Below are positions 26,053-33,512 of a DNA stretch of 38,831 bases, in pieces. Both the position numbers and the translations under genes were made by a program. Positions within the stretch are counted from its first letter, which is position 1, and each line of letters starts with the position of its first letter. This stretch comes from Streptococcus loxodontisalivarius (lineage in GTDB: Bacteria; Bacillota; Bacilli; Lactobacillales; Streptococcaceae), in assembly GCF_016908645.1 (NCBI RefSeq), contig NZ_JAFBEH010000021.1, positions 1-38,831 on the forward strand, given 5' to 3'. The notes beneath the pieces are model-generated. The model was not told the DNA's origin. It searched no databases and worked only from the letters and a program-made list of their open reading frames with translations.

Positions 26053-26085
26053 AAACCCTCTCCCTTAATTAATTTTTCTTACATC

Positions 26086-26094
26086 ATTTTATCA
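26086..26094 (-). promoter_or_regulatory. Possible adhesin promoter within a 417-bp AT-rich gap
   Basis: TGA-TAAAAT on the minus strand (hexamer 26086-26091), about 34 nt before the ATG. Other TATAAT boxes lie at 26179-26184 and 26333-26338, so the true start is uncertain. The gap 26053-26386 is very AT-rich and otherwise holds only a small AATCCC/GGGATT hairpin (26279-26300). I see no gene in it. Confidence 0.35.
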
Positions 26095-26386
26095 TTTTAT
26101 CTACAAAATAACCATTCTATTTTTTAATTTTTATCCTATTTTTTCAAAATAAGAATTATTCTCTTTTCTTAATATAAAATTATACGTTTTTTTAGCAACT
26201 AAATAAAAATAATATTCATAAATGTTCACAAATAAGGGTTTGTTAAAAAAATATCATTTAACTTGTCCGTAAATTTTAATCCCTAATAAAATGGGGATTT
26301 TCTATTATTGTCTAACTATTCATACCATTAATATTATACACTTTCTCCTTTGAAGAAATCCTTGTATCTTCGCTTTAAAACAATGA

Positions 26387-26428
26387 AAAACGAGTAACAA
26401 TAGTAAGCTCACTATCGTTACTCGTTTT
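26387..26428 (-). terminator. Terminator of the SDR-AraC operon
   Basis: An 18-bp stem (AAAACGAGTAACGATAGT against its complement, one G-U pair) with a 6-nt loop, ending in a T run on the minus strand. Confidence 0.88.
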
Positions 26429-26469
26429 GTAATCGTTGTACTTTTTCAAAAAGACACTATAAATAAGGG

Positions 26470-27447
26470 TTAATCTATCAATTCTGCTCGCTTTTTGTAC
26501 TCCGTCACCGTCATACCCGTCCACTTTTTAAAGGCACGGCTGAAGGCATTGACCTCGCTGTACCCGATCAAAGAGGAAATTTCCTCTGTTGGCAACTGCA
26601 TTTTGAGATAAGAGAAGGTCATGGCTTTTTGAACGGCTTGCAATTCCTGCTTAAAGCTAGTATTTTCAGCCGAGAGCTGTCGCTGTAGAGTTCGCACACT
26701 GACCCCCAAGCGATGAGCAATATCCTCCACCAAGAACTGACCACTTGGGATAGCCGAGTAGAGTTCCTGCTGCACATAGCTGGCAAAACTTTCTTTAGCA
26801 CTTTGTTGGGCTAAATGTTGATTAAGCTCTGGCTCCAGATACTGCCACATGATATTATTCTGCGTCAAAAAAGGCTTTTGCAAATCGCTCTTATCAAAAA
26901 TAAGACGATTGCTATCAGATTTTTGAATAGGCACACTAAATTCCGACACTGTTTCCTCATCGTAGTCAAACGGAGTTTCAACAACAAGAGGAATGATGCG
27001 CTCACCAGTCCCTGTTCGAATCATGTTCAAGACTAATAATTGTTCATTTAAGATTGAAAACTTGGGTAAGTCCATGTTGGCATGAGCAAACTTATAAGTC
27101 ACAGAAATAGTCGTCTCTGCCTCGATAATGTCTACCTGGATAGGACCCACTAGTTTTTTAAAACGGGAAAAGCGAGAAAGGGCTTCTAAACCATTTGGAG
27201 ATGAGAGGGCTGCAAAGAAGGCAGGCACGAACATCTGAATATTTGCTATCTGACTGAGGGCACGAATGTTGTCCTCTGACATGACCTTATCAAATTCTAG
27301 CAGGAGCCTGTGGTATTCTAAGACCGTCAACTCCACCTCTTCCTGCCAAAGTTTATTAGGAACTTCAGCATGTTGTAAGAGGCTAGTCATATCAGCACCG
27401 ATGCTCTTTAAAAAGTCTTGAAACTGATTGGTTAGGGTTAATTTCAT
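26470..27447 (-). CDS. AraC-family transcriptional regulator
   Basis: A 325-aa regulator. The N-terminal two-thirds matches the 'arabinose-binding-like' domain found in OruR/ArgR-type AraC proteins, and the last 85 residues form the paired helix-turn-helix (VEDIAHRLGVSVRTLQRQLSAENTSFKQEL... and TEEISSLIGYSEVNAFSRAFKKWTG). It lies 28 bp downstream of a short-chain dehydrogenase gene on the same strand, so it may control that gene and itself. GAAGGAAA precedes the ATG. The inducer is unknown; relatives often sense small organic acids or lipids, but nothing here shows it. Confidence 0.9.
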   Translation of the reverse strand: MKLTLTNQFQDFLKSIGADMTSLLQHAEVPNKLWQEEVELTVLEYHRLLLEFDKVMSEDNIRALSQIANIQMFVPAFFAALSSPNGLEALSRFSRFKKLVGPIQVDIIEAETTISVTYKFAHANMDLPKFSILNEQLLVLNMIRTGTGERIIPLVVETPFDYDEETVSEFSVPIQKSDSNRLIFDKSDLQKPFLTQNNIMWQYLEPELNQHLAQQSAKESFASYVQQELYSAIPSGQFLVEDIAHRLGVSVRTLQRQLSAENTSFKQELQAVQKAMTFSYLKMQLPTEEISSLIGYSEVNAFSRAFKKWTGMTVTEYKKRAELID

Positions 27448-27475
27448 GGTGTTTCCTTCTTTACAAGATAATATC

Positions 27476-28294
27476 TTATTTGAATTGACTCATCAAGATA
27501 CGGTCAAAAGCTTTGTCTCCCAAAATACGACGCATGTAAACCAAAAGTTTTCCGTTTTGACCAACAAGGTAGCGTGTTTTAGGATTTTTAGCGTCTATGA
27601 TTTTAAGGATAGTGTTTGAGATGACACTTGGGTTTGAACCACCGTCCATCCCTTTTTCCATGGCACGGAGGTAAGCATTAACCAAACGTTTGTAAGGACC
27701 ATTTTTTGAAGCGTGAGAGAAATTATCATTAACCCCTTGGTTAAAGCCAGTCGCAATCATACCTGGTTCAAGGACAACCACCTTGATGCCAAATTCAGCC
27801 ACTTCTAGGCGGAGACAGTCGCTGTAACCTTCCATAGCGTGTTTGCTGGCGTGGTACCAAGCTCCAAGTGGTGTGTAGATTTTACCACCCATTGATGTGG
27901 TATTGATGATAAGCCCTGCTTTTTTAGCACGCATGTGTGGAAGAACGGCTTTTGTCAAACGAGCCACACCATAAACATTGACTTCAAACTGAGCTTGTAC
28001 TTGTTCCATGCTCAATTCCTCAACTGGACCGTAAAGACCATAGCCAGCATTGTTCCAAAGAACATCGATACGTCCTTGCTCAGCCATGACTTTTGCCACA
28101 ACGCTTTCGATGTCAGCTTCGTTGGTCACGTCCATTTTCATGACATGTCCGCCAAGTTGAGCCAAATCTTGCATTTTATCGACACTACGAGCCACGCAGT
28201 AAACGATGTGACCGGCTTTGATCAAATCTTGAGCAGAAATTTTACCCATACCTGATGATGCACCTGTGATTAAGATTACTTTTTTGTTTGACAT
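27476..28294 (-). CDS. Short-chain dehydrogenase/reductase (SDR)
   Basis: A classical SDR of 272 aa. The dinucleotide-binding TGASSGMGK is at the N-terminus, with NNAGYG around residue 88, the catalytic serine in INTTSMGG, and YHASKHAMEG (Y-x3-K). The first motif suggests NAD(P)H; the residues that decide between NAD and NADP are ambiguous. The product could be an oxidoreductase for an alcohol, ketone or lipid-derived substrate. It is first in a unit with the AraC-family regulator. The promoter is TTGAGT-17-TATAAT, and GAGGT precedes the ATG. Confidence 0.9.
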   Translation of the reverse strand: MSNKKVILITGASSGMGKISAQDLIKAGHIVYCVARSVDKMQDLAQLGGHVMKMDVTNEADIESVVAKVMAEQGRIDVLWNNAGYGLYGPVEELSMEQVQAQFEVNVYGVARLTKAVLPHMRAKKAGLIINTTSMGGKIYTPLGAWYHASKHAMEGYSDCLRLEVAEFGIKVVVLEPGMIATGFNQGVNDNFSHASKNGPYKRLVNAYLRAMEKGMDGGSNPSVISNTILKIIDAKNPKTRYLVGQNGKLLVYMRRILGDKAFDRILMSQFK

Positions 28295-28339
28295 GTTATA
28301 TACCTCTTTTTTTGATTTTTTTATTTAACTGATGCATTT

Positions 28340-28368
28340 ATTATAAGAGAAATAGCCTCAAGACTCAA
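28340..28368 (-). promoter_or_regulatory. Promoter of the SDR-AraC operon
   Basis: -35 TTGAGT (28363-28368), a 17-bp spacer, -10 TATAAT (28340-28345) on the minus strand; predicted leader about 40 nt. Confidence 0.7.
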
Positions 28369-28471
28369 TAACAATTCACGCCATCGTATTGACATTTTAT
28401 GCCAAAGACTTATCTTCTAGTGCCTAGAAAAAGGGGCCTCTAAAGCAATGTTACAGGCTTATCAACAACTC

Positions 28472-28620
28472 TATAGTTTAATGAAACAGAAATAGTACGC
28501 TTAGCTATAATACTTTCGAGAAAACATTGGCTCACATCAAAAACACCTCAGAAAAGTATTACCAAATTGTGATACTTTTCTTGAGGTACTATTGTCCTAT
28601 TCTTGTTTCAGTTTACTATA
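28472..28620. mobile_element. Degenerate MITE-like element
   Basis: 149 bp with imperfect terminal inverted repeats of about 25 bp. The left end reads TATAGTTTAATGAAACA and the inverted right end TATAGTAAACTGAAACA; both continue into an AATAGTAC block. The ends are TA, as expected for IS630/Tc1-type insertion. There is no transposase. From memory it resembles the short TATAGTAAAATGAAA-type elements common in mitis-group streptococci. It fills most of the 28369-28625 gap; I see nothing else in the rest. Confidence 0.5.
28546..28586 (-). terminator. Inner hairpin, likely the terminator of the LacI gene
   Basis: CCTCAGAAAAGTAT pairs with ATACTTTTCTTGAGG (one bulge) around a 12-nt loop. On the minus strand GTGTTTTTG follows. 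It lies inside the MITE-like element. Confidence 0.55.
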
Positions 28621-28625
28621 CCTAG

Positions 28626-29558
28626 CTATAAACTATCGTGATTAACCAGTTCTGACTGGATACAAGAGACTTGAATATCAGATGCTACAGCTGCCTTAAA
28701 AACTTCGTGACCTAATTGATAAGCCTTGTGGTCAATACTTGGAATACCTAAAATATTCCCAGAGACCTGCCTTTCTTGACTGACAATCAAAGGAGGAGTA
28801 GGTAGGTCACTAAAACACTGAATCAAAGCACTGGCTAAATCATCGCTATTGGCAACAATAGCATCAAACGGCTCTGCTTTTAATATCTCAAAAATCTGAA
28901 AAGCATCATCGTAAGTGGACAACCCACCAAAGGTTTTAACAGCCGCTGTCTCAAAATACTGCTCTGCATGGCGCATGGTTTCACGATAAGTTGCACTGGT
29001 CTCATCATTTCTCGAAAAGAGAAGAGCCAACTTTGTCTTAGACGCTTGTTGTAATTTGGAAAACAAGGCATCATAAGCTGGTCCTCTCTTGATATAGACG
29101 GAGGACAACCCTTTTAAAGTCGTTTCTTCAAGGACAACAATCCTACCGTAGGAGCTATATTCGGCTATCTTTTTCATAGAAATCGCTCTCGAAGTAAATA
29201 CCAAAGCATCAAAAGCCTTGGCTCGCAGCTGCTCCAAATAGGCCAATTCCAAATCAGACTGATAATCAGAGGGCAAGAAAACAAGCTGGTCTGAACCTTC
29301 CAAGGCAGAATCCATCAAGCCTCGCAAGAGTTCTATAAAGTAGGGGTGTTTGGTATGCGGTACGACAACCGCAATACGATGTGTCTTCCCTAAACTCAAA
29401 TCTCTAGCCTGTTGGTTGGGAATATAGTCTAGTTGTTCAATAACCTCTTGAATGACACGCCCTGCTTCTTCTGAAACATAACCTGATTGGTTGATGTAGC
29501 GAGAGACAGTTGACTTAGCGTAACCAGATACCTTAGCAATTTGACTGATAGATACCAT
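28626..29558 (-). CDS. LacI/GalR-family transcriptional regulator
   Basis: A 310-aa regulator. It has a typical N-terminal DNA-binding domain (SISQIAKVSGYAKSTVSRYINQSGYVSEE) with hinge helix (YIPNQQARDL), then a periplasmic-binding-protein-like effector domain (about 60-300). The start is ATG 29558, since AAAGGAGG lies just before it; the ATG 24 bp upstream has no ribosome binding site. It is second in an operon with a HAD phosphatase, which suggests that the effector is a sugar phosphate or related metabolite handled by that enzyme. The operator in the operon promoter (30446-30461) points to self-repression. Confidence 0.9.
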   Translation of the reverse strand: MVSISQIAKVSGYAKSTVSRYINQSGYVSEEAGRVIQEVIEQLDYIPNQQARDLSLGKTHRIAVVVPHTKHPYFIELLRGLMDSALEGSDQLVFLPSDYQSDLELAYLEQLRAKAFDALVFTSRAISMKKIAEYSSYGRIVVLEETTLKGLSSVYIKRGPAYDALFSKLQQASKTKLALLFSRNDETSATYRETMRHAEQYFETAAVKTFGGLSTYDDAFQIFEILKAEPFDAIVANSDDLASALIQCFSDLPTPPLIVSQERQVSGNILGIPSIDHKAYQLGHEVFKAAVASDIQVSCIQSELVNHDSL

Positions 29559-29594
29559 TGAGACCTCCTTTTGAAAATGCAAGATTGCTCCATC

Positions 29595-30398
29595 TTATTG
29601 TACCAAATAGTTCTCCAAAGCATAAGCAATCCCATCTTCATCATTAGTCAAAGTTACAGCATCAGCTCTATCTTTAATCTCCTGTCCTGCGTTCCCCATG
29701 GCAATCGCCAAGCCGACACGGTCAAACATAGGTAGGTCATTATGCCCATCACCTAGTCCGGCAACTTCTGACTTGCTCAAGTTTTCCTTTGCCAAAACAA
29801 AGTCTATCCCTGCTGATTTTTTAGCTGCCACATGGGTGATTTCCAGATAAAAAGCTCCTGACTGTTGAATACTTACACCATCCAAGCTCAAGGCTTCCAA
29901 GTTAGCTTTTAAGCGTGCCATTTCTTCAGAATCAAAAGTGATTAGCATGATTTTGTAAACAGATGTTTTAGGTGCTAAATAAGTCGCCTCGTCAAGGATA
30001 CAAGGTTCTTGCAAAGTCAACTGACTTTCGTAATCAATACCAGCATCTACTTTGTAACTGTACCACTTATTTTGATCATAGTAAGATTGACTTAGATTAG
30101 GAAAGGCTTGTTTGATGTGAGCTAATAAGAGGTGAGCATCTTCATCAGCTAGTGGACAGGATTTGATGACACTGACTTTATGATCAAGGTAACAATAAAC
30201 CAAACCACCGTTAAAACCAACTTGAATACCTGTCAAACCAAGAGCATCAATGGCTTCTTTCATTTCCATAGGAGCACGAGCAGATACTAAGGTTACTGGA
30301 ATAGCAGCCTCTCTGATTGCCTGAGCTGTTTTGTCTGAGACACGCCCCTTACTATTTAATAAAGTCCCGTCCATATCTGAAAAAATACGTTTAATCAT
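29595..30398 (-). CDS. Cof-type HAD-IIB phosphatase
   Basis: A 267-aa haloacid-dehalogenase superfamily hydrolase. Motif I DMDGTLL (nucleophile and acid Asp), motif II in VTLVSARAP, the IIB cap in the middle, a Lys in AAKKSAGIDF and motif IV GDGHNDLPMF are all intact. Cof-like enzymes dephosphorylate sugar phosphates, flavin or pyridoxal phosphates; the specificity cannot be read. It is the first gene of a LacI-controlled operon. GGAGAA precedes the ATG. Confidence 0.92.
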   Translation of the reverse strand: MIKRIFSDMDGTLLNSKGRVSDKTAQAIREAAIPVTLVSARAPMEMKEAIDALGLTGIQVGFNGGLVYCYLDHKVSVIKSCPLADEDAHLLLAHIKQAFPNLSQSYYDQNKWYSYKVDAGIDYESQLTLQEPCILDEATYLAPKTSVYKIMLITFDSEEMARLKANLEALSLDGVSIQQSGAFYLEITHVAAKKSAGIDFVLAKENLSKSEVAGLGDGHNDLPMFDRVGLAIAMGNAGQEIKDRADAVTLTNDEDGIAYALENYLVQ

Positions 30399-30435
30399 TT
30401 TGAGTTCTCCTTCTTGATGTCCTGTCTATAGAAAG

Positions 30436-30466
30436 AGTATAAAGTATGGAACGCGTTCCATGTCAA
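30436..30466 (-). promoter_or_regulatory. Promoter of the HAD-lacI operon
   Basis: A perfect -35 TTGACA (30461-30466) on the minus strand. The -10 is either TTTATA (30438-30443, 17-bp spacer) or TATACT (30436-30441, 19-bp spacer). Confidence 0.65.
30446..30461. promoter_or_regulatory. LacI-type operator
   Basis: A perfect 16-bp palindrome, ATGGAACGCGTTCCAT, filling the spacer between the -35 and -10 boxes of the HAD-lacI promoter. Its symmetric, GC-centred form fits a LacI/GalR-family dimer and its position predicts strong repression. It does not fit the CcpA cre consensus well. Confidence 0.75.
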
Positions 30467-30489
30467 GAGCTTTTTCAAAAAAGTTAAAA

Positions 30490-30528
30490 CAAAAAGAACC
30501 GAAGACTTCAAAATAGCCTTTGGTTCTT
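30490..30528 (-). terminator. Terminator downstream of tgt
   Basis: On the minus strand AAGAACCAAAG pairs with CTTCGGTTCTT (G-U pair included), followed by TTTTTGTTTT. It lies 125 bp after the tgt stop. The 30529-30653 gap shows only a weak CATATT/AATATG hairpin. Confidence 0.7.
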
Positions 30529-30653
30529 ATCTAATAAGTTATCGATTTTAAAAGATGACTCTCGTCAAATACCGTTTTCATATTCACAAAAATATGATAG
30601 TCATGTTTAGTGTTGTATTGACGTTTGTGTCATCATTATCGTCTTAAACTATT

Positions 30654-31805
<1,152 letters not shown>

Positions 31806-31862
31806 TTACAGCAGGAAAAACAGTCCTGCGTTTTCTTGATTATGGCAAAGCCAATAGTCTCT

Positions 31863-31891
31863 ATTTTATCAGAATTAGAGACGCTTGTCAG
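31863..31891 (-). promoter_or_regulatory. Promoter of tgt
   Basis: -35 CTGACA (31886-31891), a 17-bp spacer, extended -10 TGA-TAAAAT (hexamer 31863-31868) on the minus strand. Confidence 0.7.
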
Positions 31892-31899
31892 CTTGAATA

Positions 31900-31908
31900 T
31901 GTTATAAT
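31900..31908 (+). promoter_or_regulatory. Promoter of the DUF975 gene
   Basis: Extended -10 TGT-TATAAT (hexamer 31903-31908), about 10 bp beyond the divergent tgt -35. Leader about 28 nt. Confidence 0.65.
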
Positions 31909-31942
31909 AACACTATAAGATGAAGCAATAAAGGAGAGATTT

Positions 31943-32695
31943 ATGAATAGAAAAGAACTCAAACAAACCGCTAAACAGCTGCTCAAAAGTTTAGATGGAA
32001 AATACCAACTCTTTCTCATCCCTATCTTATTGACGCTATTCTCTGGAGGTCTTAGCATTCAACAAGCCTTTATGGATGACAAGGTAGTCTCAGCTACAGC
32101 CTTCCCTTGGGTGATTCAACTCATTCTAGCCTTCTTTAGCGTCTCAGCCAGCATAACAATGTTAGACGTTGTTCGTTTCAAAAAACGTCAGGTCGAGATG
32201 GCTGATAGCACCAGAACCTTCTCAACTCTTTGGTTTAAAAAGTTGATTTTTCTCTTTATTGTTCGCTTCCTAATGATAACACTCTGGTCTTTACCAATTG
32301 GTATCGGTATGCTGCTAGTTGTCCTAAATGTTCCTAGCACATCTACCATCACCAATCAGGAAGTTTGGCTTATCTTAATTGGAGTCATTCTCTATCTTGT
32401 AGGCCTTGTCCTTTCCATTATCAAAACCTACTCATATAGTCAGGCCGAGTTCGTCCTTTACGACCTCCTAGAGGCAGGACAAAACCAATCAAGTCTTAAA
32501 ATTCTCAAGGAAAGCACTCGTCTTATGAAAGGACAAAAATTTAAACTCTTTGCGCTTGAGTTCAGCTTCATCGGTTGGTATCTTTTGATTCCTTTTACAT
32601 TAGGACTCATCTTTATCTACTTGCTGCCATACCTCTATACCAGCCGCGCACTCTTTTACAATCAACTGCCGAAAACACAGGACACATCACAATAA
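31943..32695 (+). CDS. DUF975-family integral membrane protein
   Basis: A 250-aa protein with about five or six helices and the DUF975 pattern. The N-terminus is MNRKELKQTAKQLLK, a cytoplasmic segment lies at RFKKRQVEMADSTRTFSTLWFKK, and the C-terminal block is STRLMKGQKFKLFALEFSFIGWYLL...LPYLYTSRALFYNQL. The function is unknown. AAAGGAGAG precedes the ATG. The stretch across its Shine-Dalgarno and start (31936-31947) is complementary over 12 nt to the linker of the small RNA at 17280-17382, so it is a possible target. Divergent from tgt. Confidence 0.88.
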   Translation: MNRKELKQTAKQLLKSLDGKYQLFLIPILLTLFSGGLSIQQAFMDDKVVSATAFPWVIQLILAFFSVSASITMLDVVRFKKRQVEMADSTRTFSTLWFKKLIFLFIVRFLMITLWSLPIGIGMLLVVLNVPSTSTITNQEVWLILIGVILYLVGLVLSIIKTYSYSQAEFVLYDLLEAGQNQSSLKILKESTRLMKGQKFKLFALEFSFIGWYLLIPFTLGLIFIYLLPYLYTSRALFYNQLPKTQDTSQ

Positions 32696-32711
32696 AAAAC
32701 ACACTCGCAAG

Positions 32712-32827
32712 AGGCTAGACAAAAATGAATCATCCTTTACAATCTGACAAGTAAAGGATGATTCAATCACGTCTGGTCTCTTATTTTTGACGCTGTCACT
32801 AAGTCTTTACACCAGTATGACTAGCCT
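32712..32827. repeat. Cloverleaf-like intergenic element
   Basis: Outer arms AGGCTAG / CTAGCCT (32712-32718, 32821-32827) enclose a perfect 15-bp hairpin (32726-32740 with 32751-32765, 10-nt loop) and a CTGGT / ACCAG stem. The first hairpin can also end the DUF975 transcript. The left end (GAGGCTAGACAAAAA) resembles that of the element at 38738 (GAGGCTGGGCAAAAA). Confidence 0.5.
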
Positions 32828-32840
32828 AGCACGGTGAGAT

Positions 32841-33272
32841 CTAGCCCTTTACATTTAGGTAGTCAACCTTAAGGCAGCGATTCATGACGATATCCTGTCG
32901 TCCTGCTGCTCTTAAGACTTCTTCTGCTTCTTGGCTCTCTAAACCTAGTTGTGCCCAGAAGACAGTGGCGTCTGTTTCAAGAAAATCCTTGGCAACATCA
33001 GCTAAAAACTCCGAACGTCTGAACACATCAACAATATCAATATGTACTGGCACTTCTTGTAAATTGGCATAGGCTTTCTCACCTAAAATCTCCTGACCAG
33101 CTAATTTAGGATTAACAGGTATAATCTGATAGCCTGCATCCTGCATGACCTTGGCAACCATATAAGCAGCAGTCTCTTGACGATTTGACAAACCAACAAT
33201 CGCAATCGTTTTAGCAGACCTGATATATGCTTCAATCGTACCTTGGGAAGGATTTTGAAAATGATAAGTCAT
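32841..33272 (-). CDS. CoA-binding domain protein (YccU/YneT-like)
   Basis: A 143-aa Rossmann-type CoA-binding protein: the N-terminal IAIVGLSNRQETAAYMVAKVMQDAGYQIIPVNP block (glycine loop) and VDVFRRSEFLADVAKDFLE, TVFWAQLGLES and VMNRCLKVDY are typical of the family. The physiological role is unknown. The start is ATG 33272, with AAGGAG 6 nt upstream; the ATG two codons earlier abuts the ribosome binding site. An extended -10 promoter is at 33300-33308. Neighbour of polA, as I recall for pneumococcus. Confidence 0.9.
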   Translation of the reverse strand: MTYHFQNPSQGTIEAYIRSAKTIAIVGLSNRQETAAYMVAKVMQDAGYQIIPVNPKLAGQEILGEKAYANLQEVPVHIDIVDVFRRSEFLADVAKDFLETDATVFWAQLGLESQEAEEVLRAAGRQDIVMNRCLKVDYLNVKG

Positions 33273-33299
33273 AGGCATCTCCTTGTAAGTGTTTTCTTT

Positions 33300-33308
33300 A
33301 GTATATCA
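33300..33308 (-). promoter_or_regulatory. Extended -10 promoter of the CoA-binding gene
   Basis: TGA-TATACT on the minus strand (hexamer 33300-33305), no clear -35; leader about 20 nt. Confidence 0.55.
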
Positions 33309-33349
33309 TAAAGTCACATACCAAACTGTTTTTTTGCCACCATAGCTTA

Positions 33350-33380
33350 AAAAAGAGACCAGAACCACTGTTCTAGTCTC
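33350..33380 (-). terminator. Terminator of the polA operon
   Basis: On the minus strand GAGACTAGAAC / GTTCTGGTCTC (one G-U pair) with a 4-nt loop, then six T residues. It follows the 37-aa ORF by 10 bp. Confidence 0.88.
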
Positions 33381-33389
33381 AATTATATC

Positions 33390-33503
33390 TTAATTGACTA
33401 GCCAGGCATAGAGAAACATAAGGGCTACAATCAAGAGTACTACTGCTAAAAAACCTAGCATATAACGTAATAAAAAATAAGTAAATGGAAAATTCTCTTT
33501 CAT
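33390..33503 (-). CDS. 37-residue single-helix membrane protein downstream of polA
   Basis: This ORF starts MKENFPFTYFLL and ends FLYAWLVN. A short polar N-terminus and R13 precede a hydrophobic helix (about residues 15-35), as in many small bacterial membrane proteins. A very good ribosome binding site (GGGAGAAGG) begins right at the polA stop codon, and a strong terminator follows the ORF. It is therefore transcribed and most likely translated with polA. I know no family for it. Its length puts it below common gene-calling limits. Confidence 0.7.
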   Translation of the reverse strand: MKENFPFTYFLLRYMLGFLAVVLLIVALMFLYAWLVN

Positions 33504-33512
33504 ACCTTCTCC

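Noticed and set aside
30446..30461. CcpA cre site
   Set aside because: The palindrome lacks the central CG at the cre position and has G where cre has A/T. Its own operon encodes a LacI protein, which is the simpler partner.
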